Source: Herbinix sp. (GTDB lineage Bacteria > Bacillota > Clostridia > Lachnospirales > Lachnospiraceae). Taken from it: a DNA stretch of 64,000 nucleotides. The translations under genes were made by a program, and so were the position numbers. Of this stretch, positions 30,393-38,859 are shown piece after piece. A model generated the notes under the pieces. The model was given only the letters and a program-made list of their open reading frames with translations. It had not been told where the DNA came from and did not search any database. The first letter of the stretch is position 1; every line of letters begins with the position of its first letter. The DNA is taken from positions 1 to 64,000 of the forward strand of contig JAQZBD010000001.1 of assembly GCA_029239235.1 (NCBI GenBank), given 5' to 3'.

Positions 30393-31790
30393 TTAACGAA
30401 TGCATAAGCTATCTGACATTACACATCTTCTAGCTTTCGTAAAACTTCTTGCTGAAGTAAGACCTTCGCCAGTTCTGCTTGCGATTGTGAAAGTACAGAA
30501 GCCTTCTCCGCCGAAGCCTAATGCTGCATAGGATGGAGCATTCTTTACGAAAATTGCTGTATCGATTGCTTTACCATATTTGGTTAGGTTATCAATATTC
30601 TTGGAGTGCATATGTGCGGAATGGCGATAGCCGTGCTCCAACCATACTGCCTTTTCAATTGCATCGTCGATATCTTTCGCTCTAACAATACCAAGGATTG
30701 GCATCATTAATTCTTCTGCAATGAGTGGATGTTCCTTTTCTCCTTCGAAGATGATGCAGCGTGTTCCCTTTGGTGCATCAACACCGATCATAGAAAGTAA
30801 GGTAACAGCATCTTTACCAACACATTTTCTATTAAGCTGACCTTTAATTACAACAGTATTTAAAAGTTTTTCTTGTTCTTCTGCATTAATCATGTAGCAG
30901 CCGTTCTCTTTTAAGAAGTAGATCAACTCATCCACGATGGTTTCGATTGCTACAACTTCCTTTTCTGCGATACAAGGAAGGTTATTGTCGAAGGTAGCTC
31001 CGTTTACGATATCCCTTGCTGCCTTCTGGATGTCTGCTGTATCATCAACAAGTACCGGAGGATTACCTGCACCGGCACCAATTCCTCTTTTACCGGAGGA
31101 AAGAACTGTTGTTACAACACCAGGACCACCAGTTGCAGCGATTAATTGAATCGCCTTATGCTTCAACATAATGTTGCTGGTTTCCAGAGTAGGCTTTTGA
31201 ACAGTTACTGCGATATTAGCAGGACCGCCAACCTCAAGGGATGCTTCATTTAACATGTTAACTGCATAGATCGAAGTCTTGATTGCCGCAGGATGAGGAT
31301 TAAATACTACTGTATTTCCTCCTGCAATCATACCAATGGTGTTACAGATAATAGTTTCACTTGGATTAGTACATGGAGTAATCGCACCGATTACACCGAA
31401 AGGTCCCATCTCTACTAAAGTCAGACCTCTATCACCAGACCAAGCTGTTGTTGTAATATCTTCAGTACCTGGAGTTTTGTCTGCCAAAAGCTGATGCTTT
31501 AAAATCTTATCTCCGACATTACCCATGCCTGTTTCTTCCACTGCCATCTTTGCAAAGATTTCAGCATTCTCTATTGTTTTCTTACGAATATTGCTTATAA
31601 TTTTTTCTCTGGCGTCCATCGGCAGCTTCTGCATGATCTTCTGAGCCTTGATAGAAGCTTCAATTGCTTCATTCATATCCTCGAAGACACCTAGTTCTTT
31701 ACTAGAAGCTGAAGTACTTGATGTTTCTGCCTGTAGTTTTCTGACTACTTCTTTAACGATATCCTGGAGTAAAGCTTCGTTCTCCATCAC
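30393..31790 (-). CDS. CoA-acylating propionaldehyde dehydrogenase (PduP-like), N-terminal encapsulation peptide
   Basis: LLQDIVKEVVRKL; GPFGVIGAITPCTNPSETIICN, NNLPCIAEKEVV, GFGGEGFCTFTIASRTGEGLTSARSFTKARRC. Confidence 0.94.
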   Translation of the reverse strand: MMENEALLQDIVKEVVRKLQAETSSTSASSKELGVFEDMNEAIEASIKAQKIMQKLPMDAREKIISNIRKKTIENAEIFAKMAVEETGMGNVGDKILKHQLLADKTPGTEDITTTAWSGDRGLTLVEMGPFGVIGAITPCTNPSETIICNTIGMIAGGNTVVFNPHPAAIKTSIYAVNMLNEASLEVGGPANIAVTVQKPTLETSNIMLKHKAIQLIAATGGPGVVTTVLSSGKRGIGAGAGNPPVLVDDTADIQKAARDIVNGATFDNNLPCIAEKEVVAIETIVDELIYFLKENGCYMINAEEQEKLLNTVVIKGQLNRKCVGKDAVTLLSMIGVDAPKGTRCIIFEGEKEHPLIAEELMMPILGIVRAKDIDDAIEKAVWLEHGYRHSAHMHSKNIDNLTKYGKAIDTAIFVKNAPSYAALGFGGEGFCTFTIASRTGEGLTSARSFTKARRCVMSDSLCIR

Positions 31791-31837
31791 TTTATTACCT
31801 CCTCATTGATGTCTTCTTCAAACTTTGAGAAGATGAA

Positions 31838-32638
31838 TTATTTTAAGCCTAACTGCTCGATAACTTTCTTAGCGATTTCAGAAACAATGTCATCTGCTTT
31901 TGTTTCTGTTGTTGCAGCATGATTACCACAGTTATGGCAGCTAGAACCACCTTTATTAACCTTAGCGCAAAGATCAGCAGGATGCTTTCCTGTCATACCA
32001 AACTGTCTACGAATCTCATATAATCTCTCTACCTGAGCGTCGGATAATTCCTGAGGTCCACCTAACTGCTTGGAGATGAATAATAACTGTGCGTAGAACT
32101 CAACTGATTCCATCTTGTGATAAGCTGCTAATAAGGAATCAGAGAAGGTTAATGCGCCATGATTCTCTAATAATACTGCATCATAGTACTGAACATACTT
32201 AGCAACTGCATCCGGAATCTCTTCGGTAGAAGGTGTGCCGTACTCAGCGATTGGTACGCAGCCAAGAGTGATAACTGCTTCTGGCATGATAGGCTGTGTC
32301 AACGGGATACCCGCAATAGCAAAGCCTGTTGCATACATTGGATGAGCATGTACTACTGAGTTAACGTCTGGTCTGTCTTTGTAAACACGCATATGCATTT
32401 TGATTTCTGATGAAGGCTTAAAATCGCCGTTTGCCTGAAGAACCTTACCATTCTTGTCAACCTTACAGATGTACTCTGGTGTCATAAAACCTTTGCTTAC
32501 GCCAGTAGGTGTACATAAGAATTCATTCTCATTTAACTTTACGGAAATGTTACCATCATTAGCAGCAACCATCCCTTTGTTATAAATTCTTCTACCTATC
32601 TCGCATATTTCTTTTTTGATTTCGTATTCTGACTTCAT
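31838..32638 (-). CDS. L-fuculose-1-phosphate aldolase-type class II aldolase with C-terminal encapsulation-peptide-like helix
   Basis: GMVAANDGNISVKL, HMRVYKDRPDVNSVVHAHPMYATGFA, LLENHGALTF; C-term DDIVSEIAKKVIEQLGLK; ATG at 32638 with AGGAGG upstream. Confidence 0.92.
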   Translation of the reverse strand: MKSEYEIKKEICEIGRRIYNKGMVAANDGNISVKLNENEFLCTPTGVSKGFMTPEYICKVDKNGKVLQANGDFKPSSEIKMHMRVYKDRPDVNSVVHAHPMYATGFAIAGIPLTQPIMPEAVITLGCVPIAEYGTPSTEEIPDAVAKYVQYYDAVLLENHGALTFSDSLLAAYHKMESVEFYAQLLFISKQLGGPQELSDAQVERLYEIRRQFGMTGKHPADLCAKVNKGGSSCHNCGNHAATTETKADDIVSEIAKKVIEQLGLK

Positions 32639-32705
32639 ACATGTCCTCCTATTATGTGTTACATAAAATTTGTTGTTTTGGTTTGATTTTTTTTGGTTTG
32701 TCTTT

Positions 32706-32734
32706 ATTCTAATACCTGTATATTCTTTTGTCAA
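32706..32734 (-). promoter_or_regulatory. Sigma-A-type promoter of BMC shell/cargo operon
   Basis: Minus strand TTGACA-17 nt-TAGAAT; -35 at 32734-32729, -10 at 32711-32706. Confidence 0.75.
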
Positions 32735-32815
32735 CATGTATTTGTTGTTTTTATGTTGTTTTTGTTTGTTTTTCTTTTGGTCTTGCTTGTATTTTTTTGG
32801 TAATACAAGAAAAAA

Positions 32816-32851
32816 GAAGGTATTTTAGATATAACACTCCAAAATACCTTC
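32816..32851. terminator. Bidirectional intrinsic terminator
   Basis: GAAGGTATTTT...AAAATACCTTC with T tracts on both strands. Confidence 0.8.
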
Positions 32852-33032
32852 TTTTCTTTCTCAATTAAACTATTTTATGGATGAATCAAGAATAAATCTT
32901 TATATTATTTGATCTATGGGATACCCCATAAACTCACTTCTTCTTATTATAACAATATGATTTGAGTAAGAAGAATCAATGCAATTATATAAGAATATGA
33001 TTAGAGCACAATTGCCTACATTAACCTAAAGC

Positions 33033-33172
33033 GGTGAAACTGGGTGCATCTATATCCATATGGGCGAAGACCGGGTCTCCCGTGATTGCCTGCACTTTGC
33101 AATCATGGGCATGTTTACAGAAGCAAGCTTCTGCGGCGAGCCCAGGTGGATATAGATGCACCCAGTTTCACC
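33033..33172. repeat. Long-stem structured intergenic element, copy A
   Basis: Perfect 26-bp arms GGTGAAACTGGGTGCATCTATATCCA / TGGATATAGATGCACCCAGTTTCACC around a conserved core. Confidence 0.9.
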
Positions 33173-33232
33173 TCACAGCCTAAATCTAACACATTTAACA
33201 CTCAAATCATATTAATATAGTACAAAGTCTTT

Positions 33233-33691
33233 TTATTTATCTCTAATTCCTTTCCGTTCATTCAAAATAATCTTATCCAGAACTGCTTTATACACTAAGA
33301 TTAATTGTGCATCGATATAGCAGAATTTGTTTGTAATATATTCGTAAGCCTTATAGACAAAGCAGACGCTTATACTTATTAAAGCTACCATAGTCAACAG
33401 CGGCTGCAAATCCTTTGCAATTAAAAAGACAGATGCTGATAAATAAAATAAAAATGCAAGAAAAAAATTCTTACTAATACGAAAAGCAAGAAGCATTGTA
33501 TCATTTAATCGATTATGCATTTTAGCTATTGACTTTATATCTCGACTTTGTAACTTTTCATACATATCCTCGTATATGGTTTTGCTGTTACTTATTTTCG
33601 TTTCCATATTCTTTTTTACATAAGAAGAGTATCGGCGATATTCAGCTTCCCCAAGCTCTTTTCTAATTAATTTTTTAAATACATTTGACAT
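33233..33691 (-). CDS. Hypothetical membrane protein
   Basis: ORF with two hydrophobic stretches; SD-like GGAGG upstream. Confidence 0.6.
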   Translation of the reverse strand: MSNVFKKLIRKELGEAEYRRYSSYVKKNMETKISNSKTIYEDMYEKLQSRDIKSIAKMHNRLNDTMLLAFRISKNFFLAFLFYLSASVFLIAKDLQPLLTMVALISISVCFVYKAYEYITNKFCYIDAQLILVYKAVLDKIILNERKGIRDK

Positions 33692-34132
33692 AAAATTCCT
33701 CCATTATACACCAATGAACTAAACCTAGCAAGAAATCCTTTTATTTGACTTTTATACCATAATACTTCTTTTTTGTCCAGTTCCTTATATATATTCGGCT
33801 TTCAAATTATATTTCATATATACTATTATTCTCAAACAGCTCAAAATAAACCTCAGCAAATATTGTTTCTATTTCCATCGTAACTATCTATTGAACGCTT
33901 GAATCAATTTTCTTTAACGATTCATTTCTTAAATTTATTTCAAATCAATATCTTCTGTTAGACAAATTTCAAAATAATTGACCGTAGATTTATTAACAAA
34001 TTGTTCATAATATATCCATACAATAATCATATATGTACTTTATAATCAAAAATAAGTTAAGAAGATTACTTCATTAACTGATGAAAGCACTACAATTTAA
34101 TATCGCTTACAAGATAATTTTTTTCATAAAAT

Positions 34133-34251
34133 AAGCCCGGCAGCTACCCTCCCCCCTCTACCGGGCTTCTCCTCTTTTATAAGCCCAGATTCAGGAGGAT
34201 TTCCTTTGTAATGTAAGATTAGTTAAGACAGTTTTCTGTCTTATTTTTTTT
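34133..34251 (+). ncRNA. Candidate small RNA: C-rich-loop hairpin ending in an intrinsic terminator
   Basis: AAGCCCGG-loop CAGCTACCCTCCCCCCTCTA-CCGGGCTT, then TAAGACAG TTTT CTGTCTTA TTTTTTTT; no plus-strand CDS upstream. Confidence 0.4.
34224..34251 (+). terminator. Intrinsic terminator
   Basis: Perfect 8-bp stem plus T8. Confidence 0.85.
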
Positions 34252-34361
34252 GCTTTAAAGATATATCATGATCAACTCCATTAATGAAATCAACTAAGAT
34301 AATTTACTATAATATATGGTTTTTACTATTTCAATGTTCATATCTAGTGAAACAATTGCAT

Positions 34362-34530
34362 TTACTGAGAATTAAAAAGCGTTTTCGCAAAACTGAAAAC
34401 ATATCACTGAAAGTGGAAAATGCGTTCACAGAGATCTAAAAATGCATTTACCAAGTATATAGCATACGTTTAGAGAACTGAAAAGACATTCACAGAGTAC
34501 TAAAAATACATTTACATAGAAGATAAAAGA
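34362..34530. repeat. Degenerate ~22-nt tandem repeats upstream of upp
   Basis: Units such as agagatctaaaaatgcatttac, agagaactgaaaagacattcac, agagtactaaaaatacatttac. Confidence 0.65.
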
Positions 34531-34662
34531 AGTTCTCTTGAAATAACAGAGAAAATAAGCAATTTTAATCTTTCCTTACGTATTATTTTATGTTATTATA
34601 TTCGATGGATATTTGGCGAAAATATAATTGTCATGTAGAAAACAAACTTAGGAGGTAGAACA

Positions 34663-35292
34663 ATGTCAACCGTAATAACCATGGAGCATCCGTTAATCCA
34701 ACACAAAATCGGAATTATGAGACGCAAAACTACATCAACAAAGGAGTTTCGTGATCTCGTTTCAGAAGTTGCTATGCTAATCTGTTATGAGGCTACCAGA
34801 AAACTTCCCCTTGCTGACATAGAAATAGAGACACCATTAGTGAATACAATTGCAAAAGAAATTGCCGGTAAGAAACTTTGTATCGTTCCAATTCTTCGTG
34901 CAGGTCTTCATATGGCTGATGGTATCTTAAATCTGATCCCCAGCGCAAAGGTTGGTCATATTGGTTTATATCGTAATGAAGAAACACTTGAGCCGGTAGA
35001 ATATTTCTGTAAGCTTCCATCCGATGCTGATGAACGTGAAATCTTTGTTGTTGATCCAATGCTGGCAACCGGAGGCTCTGCTGTAGCAGCAATTGATCTT
35101 CTTAAGAAAAGAGGTATCGGTAAGATTCATTTCCTTTGCCTGATTGCTGCACCAGAAGGTGTAGAACGCTTAACGAAGGCTCACCCTGATGTTGATATCT
35201 ATATTGGAAGTCTTGATGAAAGATTAAACGATAAAGGTTATATTTTACCAGGTCTTGGCGATGCGGGAGACAGAATCTACGGAACAAAATGA
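34663..35292 (+). CDS. upp: Uracil phosphoribosyltransferase
   Basis: [68 protein letters not shown]. Confidence 0.97.
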   Translation: MSTVITMEHPLIQHKIGIMRRKTTSTKEFRDLVSEVAMLICYEATRKLPLADIEIETPLVNTIAKEIAGKKLCIVPILRAGLHMADGILNLIPSAKVGHIGLYRNEETLEPVEYFCKLPSDADEREIFVVDPMLATGGSAVAAIDLLKKRGIGKIHFLCLIAAPEGVERLTKAHPDVDIYIGSLDERLNDKGYILPGLGDAGDRIYGTK

Positions 35293-35380
35293 AAATAAGA
35301 TAATTTTTCAGATTGGTGTTATCAACACCGTTGCAAATAAAACGATGAGCCAACATACCGGTTCATGTATTGCGAATCAA

Positions 35381-35441
35381 AAAAACCCCAGGAATAGTTG
35401 GTTTGATTTTAAATCAAATCATCTGATCCTGGGGTTTTTTT
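35381..35441. terminator. Bidirectional intrinsic terminator between convergent upp and galM
   Basis: AAAAACCCCAGGA...TCCTGGGGTTTTTTT. Confidence 0.9.
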
Positions 35442-35446
35442 GTAGC

Positions 35447-36505
35447 TTATATCACGGAGAACTTATAAATCGTAACTGAGTCATATTCTTTTCCTGCTTT
35501 TAAAAGGCAGGATGGGAAGCTGCTGATATTGCAGGAATTAGGGAAGTACTGAGTTTCAAAGCAAACAGCATCTCTCTTATTATATACTGCTCCTGCTTTG
35601 CTATCTTCAACGGGAGTCAGGAAGTTTGCTGAATATAGCTGTATGCCCGGCATATCTGTAAATACCTCCAGCTTTCTTCCGCTCTTTTCATCAATCATCT
35701 CAGCAACCTTTTCTACATCAGTGCCGCTGATATCGAGTACATAGTTATGATCATAACCACCGGCAAATACAAGCGGTTCATAGTTAGAATCAATATCCTG
35801 ACCCAGTTTCTTGGCAACTCTGAAGTCCATTGGTGTTCCTGTTACATCTCTAAGTTCACCGGTAGGAATCAATTGCTTGTCCGTTGGAGTAAATTGATTT
35901 GCTTTAATCCAAACCTTATGATCAAGTACGGAACCAGCATTATGACCGGAAAGATTGAAATATGAATGGTTTGTTAAATTCACAATCGTATCACGATCAG
36001 ATACTGCTAAGTATTCAATTACTAATTCATTTGCTTCTGTTAGGCTATAAGTAACTGTAATATCCAGATTACCAGGGAAACCTTGCTCCATATGTGGGCT
36101 TAGTCTTGAAAACTCCACACTCGCAATATCATCATCTTCATAGCTTTCGGTCTCATAAACAAATTTATTATAACCTGTAAAACCACCATGCAGGTTATTA
36201 TCACCATCATTTTTATCTAATTCATATATCTTGCCATTTATTTCGAATTTTGCGCCGCCAATTCGATTCGCATGTCTGCCAATAAAGGAACCAAATCCCG
36301 GTGCATTTTTTTCATAGCCGGCAACCTTATCGTATCCCAAGTTAACATCTGCCATTGTTCCCTTAGAATCAGGAACAATAATACTCACAATATTTGCTCC
36401 ATAATTAGTTAAGGAAACCTTCATTCCATTTCCATTCGTCAAGGTGTATAGGGTTACTCCCTCACCTTGTGCTGTTTTACCAAATGATTTTTGTGTGATC
36501 TTCAT
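35447..36505 (-). CDS. galM: Aldose 1-epimerase
   Basis: GSFIGRHANRIGGAKFEINGK, LTNHSYFNLSGHNAGSVLDH. Confidence 0.92.
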   Translation of the reverse strand: MKITQKSFGKTAQGEGVTLYTLTNGNGMKVSLTNYGANIVSIIVPDSKGTMADVNLGYDKVAGYEKNAPGFGSFIGRHANRIGGAKFEINGKIYELDKNDGDNNLHGGFTGYNKFVYETESYEDDDIASVEFSRLSPHMEQGFPGNLDITVTYSLTEANELVIEYLAVSDRDTIVNLTNHSYFNLSGHNAGSVLDHKVWIKANQFTPTDKQLIPTGELRDVTGTPMDFRVAKKLGQDIDSNYEPLVFAGGYDHNYVLDISGTDVEKVAEMIDEKSGRKLEVFTDMPGIQLYSANFLTPVEDSKAGAVYNKRDAVCFETQYFPNSCNISSFPSCLLKAGKEYDSVTIYKFSVI

Positions 36506-36659
36506 CTTCTTACTCCTCGTCCTAAAGATATAAACACTCTTAGTTAATTATTATAACATATTGGCTAAAAATAGCAAATAGTTTATTCTCCGGGATATGA
36601 CAAATGTCCTCAAACCGAGTACAAGAATTTAAGAATTATAACCAATCTGTTTTCCTTGA

Positions 36660-36688
36660 TTGACACAAGAAAATGCCGATGCTATACT
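36660..36688 (+). promoter_or_regulatory. Sigma-A promoter of the riboswitch-controlled operon
   Basis: TTGACA-17 nt-TATACT. Confidence 0.85.
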
Positions 36689-36709
36689 AAAGATGTAATT
36701 ATATTAGGA

Positions 36710-36960
36710 ATAAGTGGTTAAGCTCACGTATCCTCATTTTTATTCGATGCGTCGCAGTTTAACATAATAGGGAAACAGGTTAAAAACCTGTACGGTCTCG
36801 CCGCTGTATTTGGGGAGCTCATTGAGGCAAGAATTATCTTGTTAAAATCACTGGATATTATTTTGAATGAAAGAATAATACCGGGAAGATGCGAAATGAG
36901 TGATGATCCAAGAGTCAGAAAACCTGCTTATTTCTGTACCAGTCATTCCACGAGGATTTG
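36710..36960 (+). promoter_or_regulatory. Cobalamin riboswitch
   Basis: Conserved elements in order: aatagGGAAacaGGT..., ggtctcgCCGCTGTat, ...CCGGGAAGatgcgaaatg, CCAAGAGTCAGAAAACCTGC (B12 box), closing ATCCTC/GAGGAT. Confidence 0.9.
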
Positions 36961-37083
36961 GATATGGGTACAATAAATGATTTAGCTGCATTTGCGGTAT
37001 GATTTTATTGTCCTTTTCCTCATTAATACGTGGGTAAAGGATTTTTTTATTGTATTTTTATTGCATTTATAAAGGAGGACACT

Positions 37084-37485
37084 ATGAAAAACAACAAATA
37101 TTTCAAACCGATACTTGCGGTTGTTGTATTAGCACTATTGATACTGATTATGGCCTTAGTCTATAACCAATTCAAACCTGAGACTTCAAAAGGTTCCAAA
37201 GAGGTTGTTGTAGAGGTTGTTATACCTGAGGAAGAAACAAAAGAATTTACGTTACATACAGACGCGGAATACTTAAGTCAGGCACTGGAGGAAGAGCAAT
37301 TAGTAAAAGGCTCCGCCGGTGAATATGGTTTATTCATTACAGAAGTGAATGGACGTGTTGCTGATGACTCAAAACAGGAATGGTGGTGCATCACAAAGAA
37401 CGGCGAAGATGTATTTACCGGTGTTGATGCCACTCCTATAGCAAATGGGGAACATTATGAAATCACTCTTACTATCGGCTACTAA
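37084..37485 (+). CDS. Membrane-anchored DUF4430 protein (transcobalamin C-terminal-like fold)
   Basis: N-terminal TM; YGLFITEVNGRVADDSKQEWWCITKNGEDVFTGVDATPIANGEHYEITLTIGY. Confidence 0.8.
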   Translation: MKNNKYFKPILAVVVLALLILIMALVYNQFKPETSKGSKEVVVEVVIPEEETKEFTLHTDAEYLSQALEEEQLVKGSAGEYGLFITEVNGRVADDSKQEWWCITKNGEDVFTGVDATPIANGEHYEITLTIGY

Positions 37486-37519
37486 AAAAGAAAAGGAATT
37501 TTCAGCAGGGGGTTCTCAG

Positions 37520-38011
37520 ATGAAGGTTAAGGATATCGCTTTGATTGGTATGATGAGCGCAATTATGCTTGCTGCTCAAGTCGGTTTAAGCTTTCTTCCT
37601 AACATTGAACTGGTATCCTTGCTCATTATACTATATACCTTAATCTTTGGCTGGAGAGCACTTTATATTATCTATGTATTTGTGGCAGTAGAAGGTATTT
37701 TATATGGCTTTGGCTTATGGTGGTTTTCTTACCTGTACATCTGGTTCGTGTTATATGTAATCACCAAGGTATTTCATAAGATCCAATCCCCATTTTATTG
37801 GGCTATAATCTCAGGAATCTACGGTTTAAGCTTTGGTGCACTATACTCCATTGTAGTTGTAATTACAAGCGGAATGAATGGAGGTTTAGCTAGTTGGGTG
37901 CAAGGAATTCCCTTTGATATTGCTCATGGCATTGGTAATTTTGCTGTTACTCTTATTTTATTTAAACCTCTCTATTTTATTTTAAGCAAATTAAACCGTC
38001 AAATAACATAA
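37520..38011 (+). CDS. ECF transporter S component (predicted cobalamin-related)
   Basis: ~6-TM small protein, MKVKDIALIGMMSAIMLAAQVGLSFLPNIELVSLL typical of ECF S components; cobalamin riboswitch upstream. Confidence 0.8.
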   Translation: MKVKDIALIGMMSAIMLAAQVGLSFLPNIELVSLLIILYTLIFGWRALYIIYVFVAVEGILYGFGLWWFSYLYIWFVLYVITKVFHKIQSPFYWAIISGIYGLSFGALYSIVVVITSGMNGGLASWVQGIPFDIAHGIGNFAVTLILFKPLYFILSKLNRQIT

Positions 38012-38046
38012 TTATTTAGAATAATTTGTAAAATTTCTCTTAAAAA

Positions 38047-38086
38047 AAAGGTTATCCTCAATGATTACTCATTAAGGATAACCTTT
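38047..38086 (-). terminator. Intrinsic terminator downstream of csp (possibly bidirectional)
   Basis: AAAGGTTATCCT...AGGATAACCTTT, T8 on minus strand. Confidence 0.85.
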
Positions 38087-38189
38087 AATCAACTGTTCTA
38101 CACAATACAGCACTATTTCTTTATAAACTCATTTCTATCGAAAACAAAATTTATAGTATAGAAAAGGTACACTGTAATCCCAACATTGA

Positions 38190-38390
38190 TTATAATTTTG
38201 TTACGTTAGTTGCCTGAGGACCCTTAGCTCCTTGAACTACTTCGAAAGCAACAGCTTGGCCTTCTTCTAAAGATTTGAAACCATCCATATTAAGACCACT
38301 GTAATGTACGAATACATCGTTACCCTGCTCATCAGAGATAAAACCGAATCCTTTTTGATTGTTGAACCACTTTACTGTACCTTTGTTCAT
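38190..38390 (-). CDS. Cold shock protein
   Basis: [33 protein letters not shown]. Confidence 0.97.
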   Translation of the reverse strand: MNKGTVKWFNNQKGFGFISDEQGNDVFVHYSGLNMDGFKSLEEGQAVAFEVVQGAKGPQATNVTKL

Positions 38391-38571
38391 GTAAAAATTC
38401 CTCCAAATATAAATATTATCTAGTCGCCGATAATCTCGCCAACATCCTAATTTTAACACTTATTTCTAGTCCTGTCAAATATTATTTGTCGACATAATGC
38501 TATATCGATAGTGTGTTTTTTCAAAACTGTTTGTACATTTATCATAAAATTATTTCTTCTATCAATTAATA

Positions 38572-38859
38572 TCATTTCCATACAAACCCAAATAATCGAA
38601 GGATAATTACTAAGTAAAGAAGGGCTGCCACCGGTAACCACAACACAAATTTCTTATGCTTAGTCTTATGATGGAAGACATACATACCAAGGAGCGATCC
38701 TATGCCTCCTCCCAGAAATGCTATGGCAAAAAGAGTTTTTTCAGGAATACGCCAAGCTCTTTGCTTTGCCTTTCTCTTATCAATACCCATAACAGCAAAT
38801 CCAAGAAGAGTCATAAAGCTAAGATAACCATAAATACTATCTATCATTATTTGTTCCAT
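38572..38859 (-). CDS. DUF1294 family membrane protein
   Basis: MGIDKRKAKQRAWRIPEKTLFAIAFLGGGIGSLLGMYVFHHKTKHKKF. Confidence 0.9.
   Translation of the reverse strand: MEQIMIDSIYGYLSFMTLLGFAVMGIDKRKAKQRAWRIPEKTLFAIAFLGGGIGSLLGMYVFHHKTKHKKFVLWLPVAALLYLVIILRLFGFVWK

Noticed and set aside
32639-32790. Cobalamin riboswitch in front of the BMC operon
   Set aside because: No B12 box; leader is only about 60 nt between the -10 and the start codon.
34362-34530. CRISPR-like array
   Set aside because: Units are degenerate and contiguous, without identical repeats separated by unique spacers, and no cas genes are present.
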